Source of the DNA: Microbacterium sp.
GTDB lineage: Bacteria > Actinomycetota > Actinomycetes > Actinomycetales > Microbacteriaceae
Length of the DNA stretch: 50,806 nt
NCBI RefSeq assembly: GCF_031179285.1
Contig: NZ_JAPSHY010000021.1
Span: 1 to 50,806, forward strand
Direction of reading: 5' to 3'
How positions within the stretch are numbered: position 1 is the stretch's first letter; every line of letters starts with the position of its first letter. Positions 43,839 through 50,806 of the stretch are shown piece after piece. The notes beneath the pieces were generated by a model, which was given only the letters and a program-made list of their open reading frames with translations, was not told the DNA's origin and did not search any database. The translations under genes and the position numbers were made by a program.

Positions 43839-44897
43839 TCAGCCCCGCCGTCGAGGCTGAAGCGCGGGAGCGGGCCCTGTCGACTCTCGAACCGTGAGCT
43901 GCGGTGTGGAGTCCAGGAACGCCCCGGGGGCGGCACCGCCGAGCACGTCGAACAGCCGCCTGGCGGCGTGCGCACCGAAGGCCACCACATCGTGGCTGAG
44001 CGCCGTCAGCCGGGGGACGGTGTGCCGGCAGATGAGGGAATCGTCCCAGGCGACGACGGAGACGTCTTCCGGAACGCGGAGCCCTGCCCGGGCGAGGACT
44101 CCGAGGGCGGCGACGGCCATGATGTCGTTGTCGTACACGAACGCCGTCGGAGGCGCATCCGACGCGAGTGCACGGTCGGTGGCCTCGGCACCCTGCTCCG
44201 GTGAATAGTCGGTGCGCAGCACCTCCCCCTCGCACCCGAGCGCGGCCACTTCGGCGCGGAACGCCGCGTCACGGATCTGCGTGTGGGCGAGATCACCGAG
44301 CCCGGCGACCCTCGCGATCCGGCGGTGGCCCAGTGCCGCGAGAGCACGCACGGCCTCGCGCATCGCTTCGGCATCGTCGGTCCACACCGTCGTCAGCCCA
44401 GGCGCCGCGCTCGGGTCGGCGACGGCGACGGCCGGAAACTCCGGATGCCCCGCGAAGTATGACGCGCGGGGATCATCGACGCGAAGATCGACGAGCAGGA
44501 CACCGTCGACGCGTCGGGTGGTCCGCCACCGACGCAACGTCTTGTGCTCGCTCGGCTCATCGGGTGCCACCTGCAGAAGCAGCGCATAGCCTCGGGGCGA
44601 AAGTTCGCTCTCCATGCCGGCGATGAACTGCATGTAGAAGGACTCGACGCCGAGGTTCTTCGGGTCGCGTGCGAGCACCAGGCCGAAGCTGTTCGTCTTC
44701 TTCACGGTGAGCGCCTTGGCCGCAGCGCCCGGTGCCCAGCCCAGCTCGTCGGCGACGAGGAGGATGCGCGCACGGGTCTGCTCTGAGACCCCCTTGCGCC
44801 CGTTCAACGCGAACGAGACGGCTCCGGGCGACACTCCTGCGGCCTCGGCGATCGCCGCGATGGTGACCGTCTGCTTCGTTCCGGAGCCTTTTCCCAC
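43839..44897 (-). CDS. LacI-family regulator downstream of alpha-galactosidase
   Basis: LacI/GalR regulator of 352 residues. HTH VTIAAIAEAAGVSPGAVSFALNGRKGVSEQTRARI (about 11-45), effector domain starting NSFGLVLARDP and ending in EDVSVVAWDDSLICRHTVPRLTAL. Start GTG at 44897 is 9 nt after the alpha-galactosidase stop, and its own stop is 4 nt before the MFS gene. It is therefore embedded in an operon that already begins with another LacI gene. Confidence 0.88.
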   Translation of the reverse strand: MGKGSGTKQTVTIAAIAEAAGVSPGAVSFALNGRKGVSEQTRARILLVADELGWAPGAAAKALTVKKTNSFGLVLARDPKNLGVESFYMQFIAGMESELSPRGYALLLQVAPDEPSEHKTLRRWRTTRRVDGVLLVDLRVDDPRASYFAGHPEFPAVAVADPSAAPGLTTVWTDDAEAMREAVRALAALGHRRIARVAGLGDLAHTQIRDAAFRAEVAALGCEGEVLRTDYSPEQGAEATDRALASDAPPTAFVYDNDIMAVAALGVLARAGLRVPEDVSVVAWDDSLICRHTVPRLTALSHDVVAFGAHAARRLFDVLGGAAPGAFLDSTPQLTVRESTGPAPALQPRRRG

Positions 44898-44906
44898 CGT
44901 CGTACC

Positions 44907-47051
44907 CTAGACCGCTTCGATGTGCAGCACGAACGCCTGCACCGGCCAGAGCGTCGGAAGTTGCAGCCCGATCTCCGCGAGCATTGAACCGGGCAGCTCG
45001 ATCTCCCCCCGGGTGAACCACTCCGGTGCGATCCAGCCGTACTCGGCAGTGCCGATCTCGCGTCGCACCCGTAGCCGGTATCGGCGTGCCGGGTCGAGCG
45101 CGGTCATGCGCAACCGCTCGGCACGCGCATCTTCGAGGCTCGCGACGGTGGCCACGATGTACACCGCCGCGTCGCCGGCATCCGCCACGAATCCCGTCAC
45201 CCGCCACGCCGGATCGCGAAGTTCGGGATGCACCGTTCGCCCGTGGTGCACGATCGGGCGCAGCTCCCTGTAGAGCGCGGCGAAGCGGGCGATGGCGTCG
45301 GTCTCCTCGTCATCGCAGCCGAGGATGTCCCACTCCAGTCCCGCCGAGCCCATCAGGCTCGTCGCCATGCGATACGACAGAGCGGTGACCCGCCCAGAGC
45401 TGTGCGAGGGGGCCGGTCCGACGTGGGCTCCGACGAGTTCGGGCGGCAGCATCAGGCCGGTCCAGCGCTGGATGTCCTGCCGTTCGACGGGATCGTTGGA
45501 GTCGCTCGCCCACACCCGATCGGCGTGGTCGAGGATGCCGAGGTCGGTGCGGGCCCCGCCGGAGGAGCAGGATTCGATCTCGAGGCCCGGATGCGCTGCC
45601 TTCAGCTCATCCATCAGCCGGTATACGGCGAGCGTCTGCGCTCGCACGCCGGGCCTGCCGCCGTGGACGCTCTCGACCACGTCGCGATTGTGATCCCACT
45701 TGATGAAGTCGATGCCGAGCTCGGCGATGAGGGCGTCCATCTGCCCGAACACATGCGCGTACGCGCCCTCGATCGCGAGGTCGAGCACGAACTGCGAGCG
45801 CCATGACAGCGACGGGTCGTGCGAGAGGTGCCGGGGGTCGTGCATCAGCCAGTCGGGATGCCGACGGGCGAGGTCTGAGTCGAGGCTCACCATCTCGGGC
45901 TCGAACCACAGGCCGAACTGCATGCCCAACTCGTGTACCCGCTGGGCGAGGGGAGCGAGGCCTTCGGGCCACACATTCCGATCCACGATCCAATCGCCGA
46001 GACTCGTGGTGTCGTCCCGGCGACCGGCGAACCATCCGTCGTCGAGGACGAACCGTTCGACCCCGACAGCCGCCGCACGTTCGGCGAGCGCCGTGACCTT
46101 GGCGGGATCATGGTCGAAGTACACCGCCTCCCACGTGTTCAGCACGAATGGCCGGGGTGTACGCGGATGCTGCGGCCGCGCCCGCAGCATGGTGTGGAAG
46201 GCTGCGCTGATGCCGTCGAGTCCTCGCTCCGAGTGGGCGAAGAGCACGGTCGGTGCGACGAGCTCCTCGCCGGGTTGGAGGACGAGCTCGCCGGGTCGGA
46301 GGAGTTCGCCGCCCCCGAGGTGGGTCGCCGAGTCGGTGATCCGGTCGATTCGGTAGGTCACATCCGAAGAGGTCGCGACGTGAGCCGCCCACACCCGTCC
46401 GTCTCTCCAACGCGGCGCACCCTCTGACGCGACCAGCACCGTCGGCGCATCGTGCCCCGGACGGCCACGACGCGCCTGCCGCACCATCGAGCCGGCAGGC
46501 ATCGGGGTGACGACGGGTCGCTTCTCGCGCGTCCAGCGCCCGTCGAACGTGAGCAGGTGGTCGGTGGTCGTCGGTACCGGCAGGATGCTTTCGAGCCAAT
46601 CGACCTCGATGGGAGCGGTGCCCGGCGCTGGGTCATGCCGGAGGCGCTGATCGACGCGTATGACGCCTCCCGGTGCGATTCGAATGGTGATGGTGAGCTG
46701 CAGACCGGATGCCTCGTCGATGGCGGTGAGGTCGCAGTGAGCCGACGTCGTTTCGGTCGCCACGAGCTGCCAGCGCGTCCGGTGCAGCACACCGCCGGAG
46801 CGGAGCTGCATTCCCGGGCGGCCGCTCCACGCATCGCTGTCCTGGGGCGACAGTGAGACCTGCCAGGGCGCGTCGAGCGTGCCCGGGGGTGTCTGCCGGG
46901 ACAGGGCGGCGCGCAGGTGCGCGTCGTCGGCGGGACTGTGGCCGCCGGGCAACGGCGCGCCCCAGTGCAGCACGCTCGGCACGGCCCCGCCGGACGGATC
47001 GAGCAGGATCGCGCTTCCGTGAGCCTCGAGGTACAGCAGCGGACGGTTCAT
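44907..47051 (-). CDS. aga: Alpha-galactosidase, glycoside hydrolase family 36
   Basis: Enzyme of 714 residues releasing alpha-1,6-galactose from melibiose or raffinose-type sugars. N-terminal beta-supersandwich (about 1-310), TIM barrel beginning around PFVLNTWEAVYFDHD, and a C-terminal beta domain. LDDGWFAGRRDD, the nucleophile D453 in IKWDHNRD and the acid/base Asp in the SDSND block (516-520) are diagnostic of GH36. No signal peptide, so it is cytosolic and acts on imported sugar. ATG at 47051 follows GAGGAG and overlaps the upstream lacI stop by 4 bp. Confidence 0.94.
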   Translation of the reverse strand: MNRPLLYLEAHGSAILLDPSGGAVPSVLHWGAPLPGGHSPADDAHLRAALSRQTPPGTLDAPWQVSLSPQDSDAWSGRPGMQLRSGGVLHRTRWQLVATETTSAHCDLTAIDEASGLQLTITIRIAPGGVIRVDQRLRHDPAPGTAPIEVDWLESILPVPTTTDHLLTFDGRWTREKRPVVTPMPAGSMVRQARRGRPGHDAPTVLVASEGAPRWRDGRVWAAHVATSSDVTYRIDRITDSATHLGGGELLRPGELVLQPGEELVAPTVLFAHSERGLDGISAAFHTMLRARPQHPRTPRPFVLNTWEAVYFDHDPAKVTALAERAAAVGVERFVLDDGWFAGRRDDTTSLGDWIVDRNVWPEGLAPLAQRVHELGMQFGLWFEPEMVSLDSDLARRHPDWLMHDPRHLSHDPSLSWRSQFVLDLAIEGAYAHVFGQMDALIAELGIDFIKWDHNRDVVESVHGGRPGVRAQTLAVYRLMDELKAAHPGLEIESCSSGGARTDLGILDHADRVWASDSNDPVERQDIQRWTGLMLPPELVGAHVGPAPSHSSGRVTALSYRMATSLMGSAGLEWDILGCDDEETDAIARFAALYRELRPIVHHGRTVHPELRDPAWRVTGFVADAGDAAVYIVATVASLEDARAERLRMTALDPARRYRLRVRREIGTAEYGWIAPEWFTRGEIELPGSMLAEIGLQLPTLWPVQAFVLHIEAV

Positions 47052-48082
47052 CGGGTGACTCCTCGCTGGTCGGTTGCGGGCGGGCGCTCGCCCGTGCCCC
47101 GCTCGACGATCCATGTCGGCAGCTCCAGTTGACGGGTGAACCCGGTGGGCTCACCGACCCGTTCGACGGCGAGCTTCGCCGCGATCCTGCCCAGTTCGAC
47201 GGGGTCGTAGGTGACGACGGTCACGCCGAGGACGTCGGCGGTGTCGAAATCATCGAAGCCGATCAGTGCCGGCTCGTCTCGCTGAGGGCGGGCGCGGAAG
47301 GCTCGGAGGGCGCCGATGGTCATCCTGTTGTTCCCCGTCACGATCGCCGTCGGGGGGTCGGGGCGATCCAGGAGCGCGCCGACGACATGCTCCGCGCGCA
47401 CGCTCCGATCATCGACCAGGCTCTCCAGCGCCGACGTGTCGCGGATACCGTGCGCCGCCATCGCGTCGCGGTAGCCGCGCACCCGCTCGGTCTGCGTATA
47501 GACCGTCGCCGGGTTGCACACGTAAGCGATCCGCCGGTGTCCTCGTGCCAGCAACCTGCTGGTCGCGTCGAACGCGCCGTGGTGGTTCGCCAGCACGATC
47601 GAGTCGGCCAGCAGGTTGCGGGCCGGGCGATCGATCGCGATCACCGGGGTGCCCAGCTGTCGCTCGCCCTCGAGATACGACTGGTCGGCGCTCACGGGAA
47701 CGAGCAGCAGCGCCCCGATGCGCTGTGCGAGGAGCGTGTCGGCGACGAGTTCTTCTCCCTCTGGGGTGTCATCGGTGGTCGCGACGACGAGCGCGTAGCC
47801 GTTACGGCTGAGTTCCTCCTCGATGCCCGCGGCGACCTTGTAATAGAACGGATTGCCGAGATCTCCCATGACGAACCCGAAGGTGTGGGTTGCGCCCCCG
47901 CGGCGAAGCGTTCGCGCCAGCGGGTTGGGCCGGAACCGCAGGCGCTTCGCGGCGCTCAGCACGCGCTCGACTGTGTCCGGCGAGACCAGATCGCGATGCG
48001 CATACACCCGGGACACGGTTTTCGAGCTCACCCCGGCGAGACGGGCGACGTCATCGAGCGTCGCTCTCGGCTGCACTGACAT
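47048..48082 (-). CDS. LacI-family regulator of the alpha-galactoside module
   Basis: LacI/GalR regulator of 344 residues. HTH ATLDDVARLAGVSSKTVSRVYAHRDLVSPDTVERVLSAAKRLRF (about 7-50), effector domain from THTFGFVMGDLGNPFYYKVAAGIEEEL to PALIGFDDFDTADVLGVTVVTYDP. ATG at 48082 has AAGGGGC about 9 nt ahead; longer in-frame starts exist but add non-family residues. It is first in the run lacI-aga-lacI-MFS and divergent from the ABC transporter operon, the classic place for a local repressor of both. Confidence 0.9.
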   Translation of the reverse strand: MSVQPRATLDDVARLAGVSSKTVSRVYAHRDLVSPDTVERVLSAAKRLRFRPNPLARTLRRGGATHTFGFVMGDLGNPFYYKVAAGIEEELSRNGYALVVATTDDTPEGEELVADTLLAQRIGALLLVPVSADQSYLEGERQLGTPVIAIDRPARNLLADSIVLANHHGAFDATSRLLARGHRRIAYVCNPATVYTQTERVRGYRDAMAAHGIRDTSALESLVDDRSVRAEHVVGALLDRPDPPTAIVTGNNRMTIGALRAFRARPQRDEPALIGFDDFDTADVLGVTVVTYDPVELGRIAAKLAVERVGEPTGFTRQLELPTWIVERGTGERPPATDQRGVTR

Positions 48083-48146
48083 CTCGGCCCCTTCGCTGCG
48101 TGGATGCATCGCGAGCCTAGCAGGAAGACGCCGATGTCGCTCGTCA

Positions 48147-48218
48147 GACATTAAGTGGACATTGGTTTCCTCGTCGCCGGGAACATAATCCATGAAATGC
48201 CCGATGGAAGCGTTTTAT
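48147..48218. promoter_or_regulatory. Candidate operators of the alpha-galactoside divergent region
   Basis: GACATTAAGT (48147-48156), GACATT again at 48158-48163 (11 bp on) and GACATTTAGT (48258-48267, next to the -35) form a repeated box. TGGAAGCGTTTTAT (48205-48218) is a CG-centred partial palindrome like those bound by LacI-family proteins. Assigned by pattern only. Confidence 0.35.
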
Positions 48219-48266
48219 GCAATCCATTTCCGGACCAGCTTCTCGCCGGACAGCGCTGACATTTAG

Positions 48267-48296
48267 TTGCGAGATCGCTCCTCTGGTGCCTACTCT
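48267..48296 (+). promoter_or_regulatory. Candidate promoter of the sugar ABC transporter operon
   Basis: TTGCGA (48267-48272), an 18-nt spacer and TACTCT (48291-48296), giving a start near 48303 and a leader of about 60 nt before the binding-protein ATG. Confidence 0.5.
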
Positions 48297-48362
48297 GGCC
48301 CCGCACCCTCGAGCACACCGACGGTGCGAAGTTCAAGGGTGAACCTGACAAGGAGTCCACGC

Positions 48363-49676
48363 ATGGCAAAGAAGGCAGTGGCTGGTCTCGCGGCGTTCGC
48401 CGCGACAGCGATCGCGTTGAGCGGATGCTCGGCAGGCGGTACGAACGATGCGACCAACACGATCGACGGTGAGGTCAAGGGCGACCTCAAGGTCGTGACC
48501 TGGCGGACGGACCTCGTCGAGAACGGCACGTTCGAGGCGTACGCGGAGGAGTTCAACAAGGAGTACCCCGACGTGACGGTGACGTTCGAGGGCATCACCG
48601 ACTATGAGGGCGAGATGAAGACCCGCCTGTCCAGCACCAACTACGGCGACGTGATCGGCATCCCGACGATGCAGCCCAGCCAGTTCGAGCAGTTCCTCGA
48701 GCCGCTCGGCGACACCGAGGACTTCAGGGAGAGGTACCGCTTCCTCAACACCCACACCTTCGACGGCACCCAGTACGGACTCGCCATCGGAGGCAACGCC
48801 CAGGGCGTGCTGTACAACAAGCGGGTCTTCGAAGACGCCGGCGTCACCGAACTGCCCAAGACCCCCGAGGAGTTCCTCGAGGCGCTGCAGCAGGTCAAGG
48901 ACAACACCGAGGCGATCCCGCTCTACACCAACTACAAGGACGGCTGGCCACTGTCGCAGGCGTTCAGCAATCTCGGCTCCATCACCAACGACCCCGACGC
49001 CGGCATCCACATGGCCAAGAACGACGCGCCCTGGACCGAGGGCACCGACATCTACACCATCGATTCGCTGCTGTTCGACGCGGTGGCCGCCGGTCTCACC
49101 GAGCCCGACCCGCTCACGACGAACTGGGAGCAGTCGAAGATCGACATCGCGACCGGCAAGATCGCCACGATGACACTCGGGTCGTGGTCCATCTCGCAGA
49201 TGCAGGCGGCCGCCGAGGACAACGGCGCCGCAGCCGAGGACATCGGCTATATGGCCTTCCCGTCGAATGTCGACGGCACCCAGTACTCGATCATCGGCGG
49301 CGACTACAACCTCGGAATCAGCAAGCACTCCAAGAGCAAGGCCGCGGCATGGGCCTGGATCCAGTGGCTCATCGAGGACTCCGGGTTCACTGAGAAGGAG
49401 GGCATGATCTCGACGGTCGCAGCCAAGGACCTTCCTGCCAACCTCGACGACTTCACCGCCGAGAACGTCGAACTCATGGAGACGAACCCCGCCCCGGCCG
49501 GCGAGGAGAGCCTGCTCAACGACGTGTCAAACGATTCGCAGATCGACCTCTGGGGCGCGATCTACCGTCAGAAGCTCGTCGACATCGCCCGGGGCGCGGC
49601 AGAGGGCGACAAGGAGAGCTACTTCGCCGAACTGAACGAGCGCTGGGCGGCGTCCGTCGCCTCCCTCGCCGGATGA
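48363..49676 (+). CDS. ABC transporter sugar-binding lipoprotein
   Basis: Family 1 (MalE-like) solute-binding protein of 437 residues. Lipoprotein signal MAKKAVAGLAAFAATAIALSGC with lipobox LSGC (Cys 22), then GDLKVVTWRTDLVENGTFEAYAEEFNKEYPDVTVTFEGITDYEGEM as the conserved lobe start. The binding-protein motif YGLAIGGNAQGVLYNKRVFEDAGV follows. ATG at 48363 follows AAGGAG. It heads the operon with two permeases. Divergence from the alpha-galactosidase gene suggests raffinose, melibiose or stachyose as ligand, by inference. No ATPase gene is in the window; many such systems share an MsiK-like ATPase encoded elsewhere. Confidence 0.93.
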   Translation: MAKKAVAGLAAFAATAIALSGCSAGGTNDATNTIDGEVKGDLKVVTWRTDLVENGTFEAYAEEFNKEYPDVTVTFEGITDYEGEMKTRLSSTNYGDVIGIPTMQPSQFEQFLEPLGDTEDFRERYRFLNTHTFDGTQYGLAIGGNAQGVLYNKRVFEDAGVTELPKTPEEFLEALQQVKDNTEAIPLYTNYKDGWPLSQAFSNLGSITNDPDAGIHMAKNDAPWTEGTDIYTIDSLLFDAVAAGLTEPDPLTTNWEQSKIDIATGKIATMTLGSWSISQMQAAAEDNGAAAEDIGYMAFPSNVDGTQYSIIGGDYNLGISKHSKSKAAAWAWIQWLIEDSGFTEKEGMISTVAAKDLPANLDDFTAENVELMETNPAPAGEESLLNDVSNDSQIDLWGAIYRQKLVDIARGAAEGDKESYFAELNERWAASVASLAG

Positions 49677-49711
49677 TCGCGTGACCGCGACACGACGAGG
49701 AATGTGAGCTC

Positions 49712-50659
49712 ATGGCGATATCGACACCGGAGACGGTCGTCGCCCACGCACCGGAGGGCCGCACCGAGCGGCCCTCCGGTCGCGCGACGCGAGGACGGAT
49801 GCTGCGGCGCCTCACGCCGTATCTGTTCATCGCGGCCGCGGTCGGGCTGCTGCTGCTTCTGACCTACTGGCCTGCGGTGAACCTGTTGTGGTACAGCCTC
49901 ACCGACTGGGACGGCCTGGACCAGAACAAGAACCTCGTCTGGTTCGACAACTACATCCAGGTCTTCACCGATCCGCGGATCTTCCAGGTGTTCGGCGTCA
50001 GCCTGTACTACTTCGCCGCCTCGTTCGTCCAGATGGCGCTGGCGCTCTACTTCGCGACGATCCTCAGCTTCAGCACACGGTTTCAGAAGCTGTTCCGCGG
50101 CATCCTGTTCTTCCCGTACCTCATCAACGGCGTCGCCATCGGCTTCGTCTTCCTCTACCTCTTCCAGCCGGGAGGCACGCTCGACACCGTGCTGTCATGG
50201 TTCGGCGTCGCCGAATCGCCGCACTGGCTGGGCGACCCCGACATCGCCAACTGGTCGCTCGCGGGCACGAGCGTCTGGCGCTACATGGGGATGAACTTCG
50301 TGTTGTTCCTCGGAGCGATCCAGTCGATTCCGAGCGAGCTCTACGAGGCGGCAGAACTCGACGGCGCGAGCCGGTGGCAGCAGTTCTGGGCGATCGTGCT
50401 CCCCGGCATCCGCCGCGTCGTCGGGCTGTCGTTCATCCTCGCCATCGCCGGATCGCTCAGCGTCTTCGAGATCCCCTTCATCATGACCAGCGGCGCGAAC
50501 GGCACCTCGACCTTCGTCATCCAGACCATCCAGTCCGCGTTCAACTTCCGGCAGGTGGGACTCGCATCCGCGATGGCCGTCGTCCTGCTCATCATCGTGC
50601 TGCTGGTCACCTGGATCCAGCGCCGCCTCTTCCCCGACGAGAAGGTGGACCTGACATGA
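49712..50659 (+). CDS. ABC sugar permease, MalF-type
   Basis: Inner-membrane permease of 315 residues with six helices after a hydrophilic N-terminal tail of about 30. The first transmembrane block is LTPYLFIAAAVGLLLLLTYWPAVNLLWYSLTDWDG. The EAA loop, which docks the ATPase, reads YEAAELDGASRWQQFWAIVLPGI (about 208-230). It pairs with the following MalG-type permease, overlapping by 4 bp (ATGA), and starts 35 nt after the binding-protein stop. Confidence 0.93.
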   Translation: MAISTPETVVAHAPEGRTERPSGRATRGRMLRRLTPYLFIAAAVGLLLLLTYWPAVNLLWYSLTDWDGLDQNKNLVWFDNYIQVFTDPRIFQVFGVSLYYFAASFVQMALALYFATILSFSTRFQKLFRGILFFPYLINGVAIGFVFLYLFQPGGTLDTVLSWFGVAESPHWLGDPDIANWSLAGTSVWRYMGMNFVLFLGAIQSIPSELYEAAELDGASRWQQFWAIVLPGIRRVVGLSFILAIAGSLSVFEIPFIMTSGANGTSTFVIQTIQSAFNFRQVGLASAMAVVLLIIVLLVTWIQRRLFPDEKVDLT

Positions 50660-50806
50660 CCGCCACCAGCACCCATCCCGCGGTGAACCCACGCCGGCTC
50701 GGACGCCGCACGCCCGGTCGGGCCGCGATCCGGGCGCGGGGGATCTCGGCACAGACCGCGAAGTACCTCAGTCTGATCATCGCGGCGCTCTGCACGCTCC
50801 TCCCGC
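50656..50806 (+). CDS. ABC sugar permease, MalG-type (partial, cut by window end)
   Basis: Only the first 50 codons are present: a basic N-terminal tail rich in Arg and Pro, then the beginning of the first membrane helix (KYLSLIIAALCTLLP). ATG at 50656 overlaps the upstream permease stop by 4 bp. Assignment as the second permease rests on position and the basic tail plus helix pattern typical of MalG-type partners. Confidence 0.8.
   Translation, partial: MTATSTHPAVNPRRLGRRTPGRAAIRARGISAQTAKYLSLIIAALCTLLP

Overview
The window looks like a chromosome segment of a high-GC Gram-positive actinobacterium, most likely Microbacterium or a close relative in the Microbacteriaceae. The basis is the pbpA-rodA-pstP-fhaB-fhaA cell-wall signalling cluster at the left edge, a NucS/EndoMS mismatch endonuclease, an Mrp antiporter operon with MrpA and MrpB fused, many LacI-family regulators, frequent GTG starts and pervasive 4-bp ATGA/GTGA stop-start overlaps. 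The genus is an inference from gene content; I could not run a database search.

Layout. 1-5.4 kb (minus): growth and division operon fhaA, fhaB, pstP, rodA, pbpA, with pknA/pknB expected off the left edge. 5.7 kb: tRNA-Leu(CAG). 5.9-11.7 kb: housekeeping and singletons (YihY membrane protein, Asp/Glu racemase, SDR, GNAT acetyltransferase, small lipoprotein, RecQ). 11.8-18.2 kb: a hexuronate/aldonate catabolic cluster, namely an enolase-superfamily D-mannonate dehydratase, an MHS-family permease, an L-idonate/L-gulonate 5-dehydrogenase-like enzyme and a fructuronate reductase-like enzyme, with a divergent LacI repressor. 18.2-23.5 kb: a small acidic protein, a cyclodeaminase-fold protein, the relic of a zinc alcohol dehydrogenase, a HI0607-type shikimate dehydrogenase-like gene, a cold-shock gene with a long structured leader, a HAD phosphatase, NucS and a GAP-family membrane protein. 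23.6-29.4 kb: a NarL-type two-component pair, an MFS/LacI divergent pair and a polytopic membrane protein. 29.6-36.0 kb: the mrpA(B)CDEFG cation/proton antiporter operon. 36.0-37.3 kb: a repeat-rich island in which an AbiEi/DUF559-like nuclease gene lies between two large near-identical palindromes. 37.3-42.5 kb: alpha/beta hydrolase, penicillin-acylase-family enzyme, argG. 42.6-50.8 kb: an alpha-galactoside module, lacI-aga-lacI-MFS on the minus strand, divergent from an ABC sugar transporter (binding protein plus two permeases, the second cut by the window end).

Most of the window is conventional. The most unusual structure is the 36.06-37.31 kb island: tandem 26-bp repeats run into a 20-bp-arm palindrome, then comes a single Vsr/DUF559-like nuclease gene, then a second palindrome with the same arms and the same 47-48 nt spacer. 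This could be a small repeat-associated nuclease element, a nuclease counterpart of the known REP/RAYT pairs. Next in interest are the cspA upstream region (a perfect operator-like palindrome over the -35, related hairpins, and a leader of about 240 nt) and the overlapping operators between the MFS and LacI genes at 26.73 kb.
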